From Saccharopolyspora gloriosae (GTDB taxonomy: Bacteria > Actinomycetota > Actinomycetes > Mycobacteriales > Pseudonocardiaceae): 64,000 nucleotides of DNA. Of this stretch, positions 1-7,898 are shown piece by piece; within the stretch, counting starts at the first letter, position 1, and each line of letters opens with the position of its first letter. Both the position numbers and the translations under genes were made by a program. The notes beneath the pieces are model-generated. The model was not told where the DNA came from and made no database searches. It was given only the letters and a program-made list of their open reading frames with translations. The stretch covers positions 3,039,501 through 3,103,500 of the forward strand of contig NZ_JACHIV010000001.1 in assembly GCF_014203325.1 (NCBI RefSeq). The letters are read 5' to 3'.

Positions 1-227
1 CGTCGGACGACGGGTATGCCTCCGTGATCGAGTGCAGGCCGTCGGTACCGCCGGTGAACACGACACCGCTGCGCAGCTCGCGCGAGGCGATGAGGTCCCA
101 GACCGGCACCGGCGTGTTGACCGGAACCCCGCGGAAGAGGGGCAGCGCGGTCAGGAAGCGACCGTTCGCGCTGAACGCGGGCGGCCGGTACTCGGTTCCG
201 GGGTCGAGCAGGACCGGCCGGAAATCA
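1..227 (-). pseudogene. WD40 tail of the trypsin-nSTAND1 gene, out of frame and cut by window edge
   Basis: Read on the minus strand in the frame one base off the upstream gene, this stretch encodes DFRPVLLDPGTEYRPPAFS, then a canonical WD-repeat ending PVPVWDLIASRE, and stays open to base 1. It is the direct continuation of the WD40 domain that stops at 225. Removing one G from the run at 228-232 would join the frames as ..WDLATPDFRP... Either the gene is broken here, or the run is variable or misread. The C-terminus lies outside the window. Confidence 0.75.
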
Positions 228-2441
228 GGGGGTGGCGAGGTCCCATACCCGCAAGCCCGCTTCCTCGCCCACCGCCGCGAGCCATTTGCCGTCCGGGCTG
301 ATCGTGATCGCTCCCGCCACGTCCTCGTCGATCGTTCGGCTCGTCGGGTGGGGTGTGAGCAGTCCCCACCACACCACGACGCCCTTGCCCGGTTTGATGA
401 GTGCGAGGACGTTCCCGTCGGCGCTGGCCACGATGCCGTCGACTTCATCGACCAGTTGCGGTGGCAGCACGCGCTCGGCGCCGCGCCAGGTGGCCAGCTG
501 GGTCAGCAGCGCTCCGCGCGCGTCCGAACTGCCGGGGTCCTCCCGCCACGAGGCGAGCGCCAATTGGAGCGCGGTACCCGCGTCGGCGTCGGTGGCGAGG
601 TTCGCTTGCTGCGCGATCAGAGCGGAGTTCGTGGCCCGCAGCGTTCGGTCGAGTTCGGCGGAGTTGCTGATCGCCACGGCCGTCAGCGCCGCCGACACCA
701 GCGCGAGCGTGGTCGAGATCGCGGTGATGGTGATCCACCGGCGTCGACTCCGGCTCTCTGCGGTGAGGCTGCGCCGGATGAAGGACGCCGATCGCTGCGA
801 GAGGTCCTGTTCGCGCCGGCCGAGCCATCGGGTCGCTTCGTCGAGAGCCGCGCCGCGCAGCAGCACACCGGAACGTTCCAGATCGTCGACTTTCGCCTGC
901 CACACCAGGAAATCGGCATCTTCGGCCAGCCAGGCGCGCAGTTGCGGCCAATGGTCGATGAGAGCTTGGTGGGCGAGGTTGACGCGTGTGTCCTCGATGA
1001 CCAGCAGCCGCTCCGCCGCCAGCTCACGCGCGATCTCCTGCAGGTCCTCGCCCAGTTCCGCGAGCTGCCCGCTGCGGCGGGCGTGGCCGCCTTCGCCGTC
1101 GGGGCGGGTGAGGCCGACGAGCAGGTGCCGGATCTTGGTGCGGCGTTGCCGCTTGTGCTCGGCTTGGCGTGGGGTGTCGTGCTCGTCGGGTTCGGGCAGG
1201 GCGCTGTCGGCGTGGCGGCTGAGTGCACCGGGGACGCGGCCGAGGTGTTCGTAGGCGTCGTGGGTGAGCCAGGCTCCGTGGCGGTGCTCCCACAGCTGTT
1301 CCAGCACGAGCGACACCAGCGGCAGGGTGCCGTCACCGGCGTCGTCGAGGATGCGCTGCACGAGTCCGGCTTCGAAGGCGAGTCCGCCGATGGCGGCGGC
1401 GGGTTCTTCGACGGCGGCGGCCAGCTGGTCCCGCGACATCGGTTCGAGGAACCACACCGCGCGGTTGAGGTCGTCGGCGGTGTCGTTGCTGATCAGCTCG
1501 TCGAGCGATCGGGAGCGCAGGGTCAGCACGGCTCGCAGCGACGGGCGACGTCGCAGTGCCGCCGCGAGGTCGGCGAGGCGCTGCCGGGCGGCGGCCGGGT
1601 CGGCGACGACGGCTTCTTCGAACTGGTCGAGGACCAGCAGCCCGTCGGTGCCGGGGAGGTCGTCGTGCGGGCCGAGTTCGACGACGGGCGTTCCCGCTTG
1701 CTTGAACTTCGGTACCAGCCCGGCTCGCACGAGGGAGGATTTGCCGCTGCCGGAGGGCCCGGCGACCGCGACGAGCCGCCGTTCGGCCACCAGCCCTGCC
1801 AACCGCTCGATGTCGTCGTCGCGCCCGCGGAACAGCTCGGCGTCTTCCTGCCGGAACGACCGCAGCCCCCGGTACGGGTTGCGGCTCGGCGTGGTCCACG
1901 CGTCGCCGAGCGCCGTGGTGGGCACGAGGTGCGCGGTGGCGGCGTTGCGGGCGGTGGTCGTCACGACCATGCCGACGACTCCGGCGAGCTCGTCGTCCCA
2001 CACCGGCGCTCCGCTGAAGCCGGGTTCGATGTGCCAATGTCCGGTGTCCTGCGCCATCTGGATGCGTCCGGCGCCTTGAGCGCCGACGAGCCGTCCGGTG
2101 ACCCACATGCCGTCGTCGTGCCCGGTGGGGAAGCCGATGGTGCGGAACCGGTGGTCGCGGACCTCGCCGCTGACCCGCGCCGGCACGGGCAGCGCCCCGG
2201 CCGGTGGGGCTGTGACTCGCAGGATCGCCACGTCGCGTTCGTCGTCGCGTTCCAGCACTTCGACGCCGTGCCCGTCGCTCCCCAGCAACGGGAAGTCCGC
2301 GGTCGGCGCCGCGTCACCGATCACGTGCGCGCAGGTCGCGGCGATGCCGGGGGCGATGAGGAACCCCGCGCCGAGCACGCGCCGCCCGTCGCGCAGCCGT
2401 ACGAGCGCGGAGTCCAGCGGATCGACCGCCAACCCGTTCAT
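225..2441 (-). CDS. Trypsin-like protease / nSTAND1 NTPase / WD40 protein (truncated by frameshift)
   Basis: A 738-residue protein from the ATG at 2441; upstream codons in the same frame only translate the palindromic repeats, so the longer ORF was rejected. Domains in order: trypsin-like serine protease (about 1-180) with an intact triad H39, D70, S143 (GFSGAP); an nSTAND1 NTPase beginning with the family signature NPYRGLRSF near 188, Walker A GPSGSGKS at 228-235 and Walker B LLVLDQFEE; one hydrophobic membrane-spanning stretch after a basic RRRW; then the first WD40 repeats, ending at a premature stop. STAND proteins are signal-sensing ATP-driven switches, and trypsin/nSTAND/WD40 fusions in actinobacteria are linked to conflict or stress sensing. 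The target is unknown. Frame and motifs are certain; a role in immunity is inference. Confidence 0.85.
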   Translation of the reverse strand: MNGLAVDPLDSALVRLRDGRRVLGAGFLIAPGIAATCAHVIGDAAPTADFPLLGSDGHGVEVLERDDERDVAILRVTAPPAGALPVPARVSGEVRDHRFRTIGFPTGHDDGMWVTGRLVGAQGAGRIQMAQDTGHWHIEPGFSGAPVWDDELAGVVGMVVTTTARNAATAHLVPTTALGDAWTTPSRNPYRGLRSFRQEDAELFRGRDDDIERLAGLVAERRLVAVAGPSGSGKSSLVRAGLVPKFKQAGTPVVELGPHDDLPGTDGLLVLDQFEEAVVADPAAARQRLADLAAALRRRPSLRAVLTLRSRSLDELISNDTADDLNRAVWFLEPMSRDQLAAAVEEPAAAIGGLAFEAGLVQRILDDAGDGTLPLVSLVLEQLWEHRHGAWLTHDAYEHLGRVPGALSRHADSALPEPDEHDTPRQAEHKRQRRTKIRHLLVGLTRPDGEGGHARRSGQLAELGEDLQEIARELAAERLLVIEDTRVNLAHQALIDHWPQLRAWLAEDADFLVWQAKVDDLERSGVLLRGAALDEATRWLGRREQDLSQRSASFIRRSLTAESRSRRRWITITAISTTLALVSAALTAVAISNSAELDRTLRATNSALIAQQANLATDADAGTALQLALASWREDPGSSDARGALLTQLATWRGAERVLPPQLVDEVDGIVASADGNVLALIKPGKGVVVWWGLLTPHPTSRTIDEDVAGAITISPDGKWLAAVGEEAGLRVWDLATP

Positions 2442-2564
2442 CTCGCGAACCCCCGAACTCGCGCCTGCCGGTGTGATCAAAGCTAGCCCGAACTCCGCGG
2501 CACCGGGGTGAGTTCCGGACTTTTCGCCGGGGCAACGCCGGTCAGGACCGCGCTCGGAGCCATC

Positions 2565-2619
2565 GGGAGTGAACGGACCGTTCGTCCAAACCCATTGGGC
2601 AGACGGTCCGTTCACTCCC
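2565..2619. repeat. Composite palindromic intergenic repeat, copy 1
   Basis: Two 25-base arms in inverted orientation around ACCCA. Each arm contains its own palindrome, GAACGGACCGTTC on the left and ACGGTCCGT on the right. The left arm ends GTCCAA and the right begins TTGGGC. Arms match at about 22 of 25 positions and end in GGGAGTGAAC / GTTCACTCCC. It lies between the divergent trypsin-nSTAND1 and XRE genes. The same design recurs at 2672-2723 and 7736-7784, so it is a dispersed element rather than a local operator. Confidence 0.85.
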
Positions 2620-2671
2620 GTCGCGTCCTCCGCCAACGACGAGTCAGCGGCGCGGGAGGCGCACGCGGGTG

Positions 2672-2723
2672 GAGTGAACGGACCGTTCGTCCAAGGAGAT
2701 TGGGTGAACGGTCCGTTCACCTC
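2672..2723. repeat. Composite palindromic intergenic repeat, copy 2
   Basis: Second copy, 53 bp beyond copy 1 in the same intergenic region. Left arm GAGTGAACGGACCGTTCG followed by TCCAA; right arm TTGGGTGAACGG then TCCGTTCACCTC; short centre GGAGA. Both halves are again internally palindromic around GAACGG(A/T)CCGTTC. The centres of the copies differ while the arms are conserved, as expected if selection or copying acts on the stem. Confidence 0.85.
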
Positions 2724-2804
2724 TTCACGTCGTCGAGAACGATCGTCAGCTGCGATCTCCGCGTTGCGCGGCGTACGCGGGCACCGGGCCGTTGTTGCGC
2801 AGGG

Positions 2805-2845
2805 GGCACGGTGTCGGTCTTTGGTGTGGTTGAGCCGGAAACGCC
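2805..2845 (+). promoter_or_regulatory. Conserved upstream block of the first XRE gene
   Basis: Contains CTTTGGTGTGGTTGAGC at 2819-2835, identical at 17 of 17 bases to 6522-6538 upstream of the second XRE gene, preceded in both by GGCACGG(T/C)GTC and followed by GGAAACGCCG or GAAAACGCCG. A second shared stretch, GATCATGGCCGCTT, follows at 2881-2894 (6583-6596 in the other copy), just before the ribosome-binding site. Likely promoter plus autoregulatory operator; the -35/-10 assignment is not clear. Confidence 0.55.
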
Positions 2846-2915
2846 GTCGCTGATGCTGGATCGCGGCGAGTGCGGACGTCGATCATGGCCGCTTCCCCAA
2901 CGAGGAGGTGCGCCC

Positions 2916-3821
2916 GTGTCGGCGAACGCTCTCACCGTCCGAGGCCAGGAGCTCGGTGAGCAACTGCGCGTGCTGCGCGCGGAATCCGGGTTCAACCTGC
3001 AATCCGCGGCCCGCCGCATCGACATGTCCCCGAGCCAGCTCAGCCGCTTGGAGAACGGCCAGCGCAGAGCACCGGCGGAAGTCGTCACGGCCCTGCTGGC
3101 GACCTACGGCGTCACCGGGCAGCGGCGCAGGACCGCGCTCGCGCTCGCTCGCGAGTCCGACGAACACGGCTGGTGGCAACGTGATCGACCGGATTTCCCC
3201 GAACGCCAGCGGACGTTGATGTCCTTGGAGTCGAAAGCTGAGCGCATCATCAACTACGCGGGCTTACTCGTTCCTGGGCTGTTGCAGACGAGCGAATACA
3301 TGCGCGCGACGTTGGAAGAGACATCGATGTTCTCGGCGGACGCCGTCGAGCAGCGGATGGCGACCAGGATGCGGCGTCACGCTGCCGTGTTCGGGAGTCG
3401 TGACTGCTCACTGATCGCGCTCATCGACGAGCTGGTTCTGCACCGCAGGGTCGCCACGCCGGGTGTACTGGTTCGGCAGCTGGAGCAGCTGGTCTACTGG
3501 TCGACGCGTGATCACATCTCGATCCGGGTTCTCCGCAACGATCGACTCCACTCCGGCACGACAGGCCCGTTCCAGCTGATTCGGCAGCGCTGCGGCCACA
3601 CCGTCGTCTTCCTCGAACACCTGGGGTCGAGCTTGTTCGTCGAAGACAAGCAGGACGTCGCGACCTATGGCGAAGCGGTGCGCAAGATGCTGGACCTTGC
3701 ATTGCCTCAGCAGGATTCGGTTCACTTGATCGAGGACATCGCCCGGAACATCCACTCGGAGGCGGGAAATGATGACAGCCGACGATCTCGGACCGCTCAC
3801 CTGGCGCAAGAGCCGTCATAG
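2916..3821 (+). CDS. XRE-family helix-turn-helix regulator with DUF5753 domain (copy A)
   Basis: 301 residues from GTG 2916, chosen because GAGGAGG lies at 2902-2908 and because the protein then begins just before the helix-turn-helix; the open frame upstream is non-conserved. Residues about 11-65 form a lambda-repressor-type HTH (ending SPSQLSRLENGQRRAP); about 95-285 is DUF5753, with the usual LLVPGLLQTSEY motif. This family pairs with a DUF397 partner encoded just downstream, here overlapping by 53 bases in another frame. Such pairs (WhiJ/BldB-like context) act in actinomycete development and stress. It is paralogous to the gene at 6621; the two share upstream DNA and GWWxRDRPDFPERQRTL. 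Confidence 0.9.
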   Translation: MSANALTVRGQELGEQLRVLRAESGFNLQSAARRIDMSPSQLSRLENGQRRAPAEVVTALLATYGVTGQRRRTALALARESDEHGWWQRDRPDFPERQRTLMSLESKAERIINYAGLLVPGLLQTSEYMRATLEETSMFSADAVEQRMATRMRRHAAVFGSRDCSLIALIDELVLHRRVATPGVLVRQLEQLVYWSTRDHISIRVLRNDRLHSGTTGPFQLIRQRCGHTVVFLEHLGSSLFVEDKQDVATYGEAVRKMLDLALPQQDSVHLIEDIARNIHSEAGNDDSRRSRTAHLAQEPS

Positions 3822-3954
3822 CTCGGTAGAGGAATGCGTCGAAGTCGCGGGTTTGCCCGCGCACGTCGCGATGCGGGACTCGAAAGATCCGCACGGCCCG
3901 GCGCTCGTCGTTTCCCGCGCCGCGTTCCGGCGTTTCGTCTCCGGCCTCGGCTGA
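3769..3954 (+). CDS. DUF397 domain protein (partner of XRE copy A)
   Basis: 61 residues; starts at ATG 3769 (or the adjacent ATG 3772) inside the 3' end of the XRE gene, which implies translational coupling. The whole protein is one DUF397 domain: LTWRKSRHSSVEECVEVA, then VAMRDSKDPHGPAL and a final FRRFVSGL. DUF397 proteins are small partners of XRE/DUF5753 regulators; molecular function is not settled. A hairpin terminator follows 2 bases after the stop codon. Confidence 0.92.
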   Translation: MMTADDLGPLTWRKSRHSSVEECVEVAGLPAHVAMRDSKDPHGPALVVSRAAFRRFVSGLG

Positions 3955-3956
3955 GC

Positions 3957-3991
3957 CCCAGTGCCCCACCGGAGTCCGGCGGGGCACTGGG
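3957..3991. terminator. Hairpin terminator between DUF397 and AMP-ligase genes
   Basis: Perfect 11-bp stem CCCAGTGCCCC (3957-3967) / GGGGCACTGGG (3981-3991) with a 13-base loop. It sits between two convergent genes (stops at 3954 and 4004), so it probably serves both. No U-tract, which is common in actinobacteria. Confidence 0.8.
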
Positions 3992-4003
3992 AATGAGCGG
4001 GCG

Positions 4004-5560
4004 TCAGCCGAGCAGCGCGGGTTCCGCGAGGTCGCGCAACGCCTTCTTGTCGACCTTCCCGATCCGGGTCGTCGGCAGGGAGTGCAGCAGCACCGTGTCC
4101 TTCGGCGCGTAGTTCGGCCCGAGTTCCGCGGTGACCACGTCGGCGACCGCGTCGGTGTTGATGCCCTCTCCGACGAGAAAGATCCGCACTCGTTCGCCCA
4201 CGGCTTCGTCCGGGATGCCGACGGCCGCCGCGTGCCGCACTCCGGGCAGCGTGTGCAGCAGGTCTTCCAGCACCTTGCTGTAGACGTTGCCGCTGGCTTC
4301 GCCGGTGACGATGACGTCCTTGGCGCGGTCGACGAGGTACAGGTAGCCGTCGGCGTCGAGGTAGCCGATGTCGCCGGTGCGCAGCCATCCGTCGGGGTCG
4401 ACCGCTTCGGCGGTGCGCTCCGGGTCCTGCCAGTAGCCCAGCATCCGCGCGGGGCTGTGCACGCAGACCTCGCCGGTCTCCCCTTGCGGTACCGGTTCGC
4501 CGTCCTGGTCCCGGATCTCCAGCCGGGTGCCGGGGAACGGGCGTCCGCAGCTGCGCCACAGCGGGGAGTCGAGGTCACCGGCTTCGGGCAGTTCTTGCGC
4601 GGGCAGGAAGGTGATGCCCGCGCACTCGGTCTGCCCGTAGCCCTGGGAGACGATCGGCCCGAACGTGGCGACGGCTTGGCGCAGCCGGTCCGGTGCGATC
4701 GGCGCCGCGCCGAGGCTGATCTGCCGCAGCGCGGGCAGCGCGCCCGGCTCGCAGTCCGGGTGGTCGAGCAGCTGGTAGAGCATCGGCGGCACCGTGAACG
4801 TGGTGGTGATCTCCTCGTCGCGCAGCGCGGTGAACGCGGCGTCGGCGTCCCACTCGGGCAGCACCACCAGCAACGAGCCCGTCATGAGGGCGGCGAGCAT
4901 GGCGAGGTGGCCGCTGGTGTGGGTCAGCAGGGTCACCACGAGGGCCCGGTCGCCGCCTGCCGGTTGCAGCGCGCTGCCCGCGTCGGTCACGGCGGCGACC
5001 ACGTCGTAGGGCAGTCGACCGTGGGCGGCGAGCTTCGGCCGGCCCAGGGTGCCCCCGGTGTAGAAGACGGTGACCACGTCGTCCGGGCCGGGTTCCGGGG
5101 CGGGTTCGGGGCGCTTCGTCGAGCAGTGCTCCGCGAGCGCGAGCACGTCCGCGTCGGCGAACGCGGTCTCGGCTGCGCCTAGGCTCAGCAGCCGCGGGGC
5201 GCGGGTGCAGCGCTCGGCGGCGCGCAGGGTCTGCTGGGCATGGGTGGGGTCGGCGACGACGAGGCGCGCACCGGACTGGTCGATGAGCGCGGCGAGCTCA
5301 CCCGGCCCGGGTTCCGGCGGCAGCATGACCGCCCGGCAGCCGATCATGTGCACGGCCAGCACCAGCAGCGCCGATTCGACGCGGTTGGTCAGCAGCAGCC
5401 CGACGCCCTCGCCCGGTTCGAGTCCTTGCTCGCGCAGCGCGTGCCCGAGCTGGAACAGCCGCCGCCGGGCCTGCTCGCGCGTGAGCCGCACCGGCCCGCA
5501 CACCAGCGCGTCCCGCTCCTCGTCCTGCTCCCACCGGGACAGGATCCGCTCGATATACAT
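4004..5560 (-). CDS. AMP-dependent acyl-CoA synthetase / ligase family protein
   Basis: 518 residues from ATG 5560; a TTG at 5602 would add 14 residues, but neither start has a good ribosome-binding site, and MYIERIL fits the usual family N-terminus. It is an adenylate-forming enzyme that activates a carboxylic acid with ATP for transfer to CoA or a carrier. Core motifs: A3 YTGGTLGRPK (167-176), A5 GYGQTE (307-312), A7/A8 RTGD (394-397) and the A10 lysine at about 502 in TTRIGKVDKK. A3 has G for the usual S (YTSGTTG), and the A8 hinge reads TGEASGNVYS instead of xxGGxNVYP, so it is an outlier. It stands alone between two terminators; the substrate cannot be predicted. Confidence 0.88.
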   Translation of the reverse strand: MYIERILSRWEQDEERDALVCGPVRLTREQARRRLFQLGHALREQGLEPGEGVGLLLTNRVESALLVLAVHMIGCRAVMLPPEPGPGELAALIDQSGARLVVADPTHAQQTLRAAERCTRAPRLLSLGAAETAFADADVLALAEHCSTKRPEPAPEPGPDDVVTVFYTGGTLGRPKLAAHGRLPYDVVAAVTDAGSALQPAGGDRALVVTLLTHTSGHLAMLAALMTGSLLVVLPEWDADAAFTALRDEEITTTFTVPPMLYQLLDHPDCEPGALPALRQISLGAAPIAPDRLRQAVATFGPIVSQGYGQTECAGITFLPAQELPEAGDLDSPLWRSCGRPFPGTRLEIRDQDGEPVPQGETGEVCVHSPARMLGYWQDPERTAEAVDPDGWLRTGDIGYLDADGYLYLVDRAKDVIVTGEASGNVYSKVLEDLLHTLPGVRHAAAVGIPDEAVGERVRIFLVGEGINTDAVADVVTAELGPNYAPKDTVLLHSLPTTRIGKVDKKALRDLAEPALLG

Positions 5561-5602
5561 ACCTGGGGCCGTCGTGGCATCAGAAATCACCGGAGCATGC
5601 AA

Positions 5603-5855
5603 TCACGAGCCCCGGCCGCCCGTTCTCCAGCCCAGCTCAGGGACCGTTTTGTCATGTCTCGTCCCGATTTCGCCGCTCGGGGCGGGCGGCTCACCGGTGT
5701 TGCGGGCCGAGGTTTCGGTGCGGTTGAGCGGTAATGCGTTGGCGATGTGCTCCGGCGGCTCCGCGTCGCGACGTCGTTCACGGGCGTGCCGGTCTCGTGG
5801 CGGATCGCGGTGCGCAACGGCGGCGGTGGCCGAACGCGGCGATCCCTGAGGCCCG
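5603..5855. other. Intergenic DNA with an orphan copy of the XRE upstream block
   Basis: No convincing gene in this stretch. At 5713-5729 it carries TTTCGGTGCGGTTGAGC, a diverged copy of the 17-base block upstream of both XRE genes, again followed by a G/A-rich GGTAATGCG. No XRE gene follows, so it may be a remnant of a third XRE-DUF397 module or a target site of the regulators. The AMP-ligase promoter (minus strand) must also lie here. Confidence 0.4.
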
Positions 5856-5893
5856 CGTGCCGCGCAGCCGGTGCGAACCCGATGCGCGGCACG
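5856..5893 (-). terminator. Hairpin terminator after the SdrD_B-like gene
   Basis: Perfect 11-bp inverted repeat CGTGCCGCGCA (5856-5866) / TGCGCGGCACG (5883-5893), 16-base loop, 11 bases past the stop codon of the minus-strand gene ending at 5905. Confidence 0.75.
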
Positions 5894-5904
5894 TTCCCGA
5901 TGCT

Positions 5905-6282
5905 CTACCGGATGCCGAAGTCGTGGCCGAGGTCCACGCCGCCGTTGCCCAGCGAGCCCCCGATGGCCCACGGCGTGGTGTGGACGTGGCCGGCGCCGTC
6001 GAGCTGCAGCGAGTACTTGCCCTTCGCGGTGATGCCGGTGATCCGGTAGTGCCCGTCGTCGTCGGTGACGACCGTCGCGGCGTCGTCGGGGAAGCTGACC
6101 GGCGAGAAGCTCACCTCGAACCCGGCGGCACCGGCCTCGTCCGCCTGGCGCACGCCGTCCCCGTTGACGTCGAAGAAGACGGACCCGGACAGGGTGCTGG
6201 TCGGCTCCGCAGCGTGGGCGGGAACTCCGGTGACGGCGAGCAGCAGCGGCGCCGCGATGGCAGCGGCCAGAACACTTCGCAC
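5905..6282 (-). CDS. Secreted SdrD_B-like single-domain protein
   Basis: 125 residues from GTG 6282, which has AGGAGG five bases upstream. Residues 1-24 are a Sec signal peptide (MRSVLAAAIAAPLLLAVTG, cleavage after PAHA-A). The rest is one SdrD_B/CNA-B-type beta-sandwich: GSVFFDVNGDGVRQADE gives the calcium-binding-like DxNxDG loop, followed by GFEVSFSP and the GHYRITGI strand. There is no LPXTG anchor or membrane segment, so it should be released. Families with this fold act as stalk or spacer domains in surface proteins; a lone copy has no assignable function. Confidence 0.85.
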   Translation of the reverse strand: MRSVLAAAIAAPLLLAVTGVPAHAAEPTSTLSGSVFFDVNGDGVRQADEAGAAGFEVSFSPVSFPDDAATVVTDDDGHYRITGITAKGKYSLQLDGAGHVHTTPWAIGGSLGNGGVDLGHDFGIR

Positions 6283-6504
6283 AACATCCTCCTGAACACG
6301 CGACGGCGATACCCGCCGTCATTCCAGCGGCCGCCGCGCTGCGGCCGGTTACGTCTCCAAGACGCTCCTGACGCGCAGCGGTTGCCCGGATTCGCCGCGG
6401 CACACCGGGGAAGTGCCGGATTCCCGCCGGAGTTGAGCTGTTCAGCGGCGACCGGATTCGTCGAAATGCTCGCCTCCCCCTGCGCCTGGCCGTGGTTTTG
6501 CGGC

Positions 6505-6548
6505 GTTGGCACGGCGTCCGGCTTTGGTGTGGTTGAGCGGAAAACGCC
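6505..6548 (+). promoter_or_regulatory. Conserved upstream block of the second XRE gene
   Basis: CTTTGGTGTGGTTGAGC at 6522-6538 is identical to 2819-2835. It lies about 83 bases before the start codon, and is followed by GAAAACGCCG and, further on, GATCATGGCCGCTT (6583-6596), also shared. Duplicated regulatory DNA upstream of paralogous XRE regulators suggests common autoregulation or cross-regulation. Confidence 0.55.
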
Positions 6549-6620
6549 GCAGGATGTGCGGACCTGACGGCCCCGGCCCGTTGATCATGGCCGCTTTCCG
6601 GACTTGAGGAGGCGGCGGCA

Positions 6621-7496
6621 ATGGCATCGCAGGAGATCACCGTGCGGGGACAGGAACTGGGCACCTGGTTGCGGGAGTTCCGCGTCGAAGCGGGCCTGGC
6701 ACTCGCCGATGCGGCCACTCGCATCGACCTGTCGGCCGGTCAGCTCAGCAGGGTCGAGCACGGGCGCCGTCGCCCCCGGCTGGAGCTGGTCACCGCACTT
6801 TTGGCGATCTACGGGATCACCGGTGCGCGCCGCAGGAGCACGGTGGCGTTGGCTCGGGAAGAGAGCGGGGACGGGTGGTGGCACCGGGATCGGCCGGATT
6901 TCCCGGAACGCCAGCGCACGCTGATCTCCTTGGAGTCGCGGGCCACGAGCATCGTGGGTTTCGAGGGCGTGCTCGTTCCGGGCCTGTTGCAGACCGGCGA
7001 GTACACCCGCGCGTTGATGTCGGAATCGAGCTTGGTCGCGCCCGACGAGGTGGAGCGGCGGATGGTGACGCGGCTGCACCGGCACCGGGTGCTGCGCCGC
7101 GACGATGCGCCCGCGCTGACCGCGATCATCGACGAGTTGGCGCTGCGGCGGGTGATCGGCGGGGTCGAGGTGCAGCGCCGCCAGCTCGAACACCTGCTGG
7201 AGTTGGCGCAGTGGCCGCGCATCCGGATCCACGTCGTCGCGAACTCGGGCGCGCACGCGGGGGTGAACGGTTCGTTCTCGTTGCTGCGGCAGCCGGAAGG
7301 GCCGGACGTGGTGTTCCTGGAGAACTTGACGTGCAGCTTGTTCATCGAGGATGCGGTGGAGATCGCGACGTACGAGACGGCCGTCCGGGAACTGTTGACC
7401 CAGGCCCTCACTCAGACACAATCGAGTGAGGTGATTGCCAGCCTGGCAACAGCGATGGACGCGGAGGCCGACAGCACGTGGAGCCCACCGATTTAA
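6621..7496 (+). CDS. XRE-family helix-turn-helix regulator with DUF5753 domain (copy B)
   Basis: 291 residues from ATG 6621, with GAGGAGG at 6606-6612. N-terminal XRE HTH (about 11-65, LSAGQLSRVEHGRRRPR) followed by a DUF5753 domain with LVPGLLQTGEYTRAL and a hydrophobic DVVFLENLTCSLFIED core. Same architecture as the protein at 2916, and it shares its upstream DNA, so the two modules arose by duplication. It overlaps the DUF397 gene by 19 bases. Confidence 0.92.
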   Translation: MASQEITVRGQELGTWLREFRVEAGLALADAATRIDLSAGQLSRVEHGRRRPRLELVTALLAIYGITGARRRSTVALAREESGDGWWHRDRPDFPERQRTLISLESRATSIVGFEGVLVPGLLQTGEYTRALMSESSLVAPDEVERRMVTRLHRHRVLRRDDAPALTAIIDELALRRVIGGVEVQRRQLEHLLELAQWPRIRIHVVANSGAHAGVNGSFSLLRQPEGPDVVFLENLTCSLFIEDAVEIATYETAVRELLTQALTQTQSSEVIASLATAMDAEADSTWSPPI

Positions 7497-7687
7497 CGCA
7501 CCTGACCTGGCACAAGAGCAGCCACAGCGGGACGCAGGAGAACTGCGTCGAAGTGGCCCGCACACCGAGCTTTGCGGCGGTGCGCGACTCGAAGGACCCC
7601 ACCGGAACGGTGTTGCGGTTCGCCCCGCACGCGTTCGCGGTGTTCCTCCAAGACCTCCGGATCCGCGACGAGGACACCCGCACCTGA
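7478..7687 (+). CDS. DUF397 domain protein (partner of XRE copy B)
   Basis: 69 residues from GTG 7478, overlapping the XRE gene by 19 bases. Contains the full DUF397 pattern: LTWHKSSHSGTQENCVEVAR, then AAVRDSKDPTGTVLRF and FAVFLQDL. Functions with the XRE/DUF5753 protein just upstream. A 26-bp perfect palindrome follows directly. Confidence 0.93.
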   Translation: MEPTDLTHLTWHKSSHSGTQENCVEVARTPSFAAVRDSKDPTGTVLRFAPHAFAVFLQDLRIRDEDTRT

Positions 7688-7691
7688 TCAC

Positions 7692-7717
7692 CGGGAGCGG
7701 CGTGCACGCCGCTCCCG
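7692..7717 (+). terminator. Palindromic terminator after XRE-DUF397 module B
   Basis: Perfect 26-bp palindrome, half-site CGGGAGCGGCGTG, starting four bases after the DUF397 stop codon. Confidence 0.8.
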
Positions 7718-7735
7718 ATCACGGGCATCGGATGA

Positions 7736-7784
7736 AGTGAACGGACCGTTCGTCCAGTCTCGTTGGGCGAACGGTCCGTTGACT
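7736..7784. repeat. Composite palindromic intergenic repeat, copy 3
   Basis: Third copy of the element seen at 2565 and 2672: left arm AGTGAACGGACCGTTCG then TCCA, right arm TTGGGCGAACGG then TCCGTTGACT. One mismatch (G for C) in the outer right arm. It again borders an XRE-DUF397 module, this time downstream of its terminator. Confidence 0.85.
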
Positions 7785-7898
7785 CGCTCCGGCGGCGCTC
7801 GGGTGGTGCTGTCGTGTCCGGTTCGGTCGAGCAGCGCTGCGATCAACGCAGGCAGGGCGTGTCGCGGGGAATCCTCACGTCGTTCGGCCGCCGTCGGC

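Noticed and set aside
24-2486. 820-residue + strand open frame over the trypsin-nSTAND1 gene
   Set aside because: It is the antisense shadow of a gene with intact protease and NTPase motifs; its own sequence is Arg/Gly/Asp-rich with no domain.
2569-2720. Short peptides NGPF... encoded by the palindromes
   Set aside because: The repeated NGPFVQ..WxNGPFT peptides arise in both strands from the inverted repeats and have no ribosome-binding site of their own.
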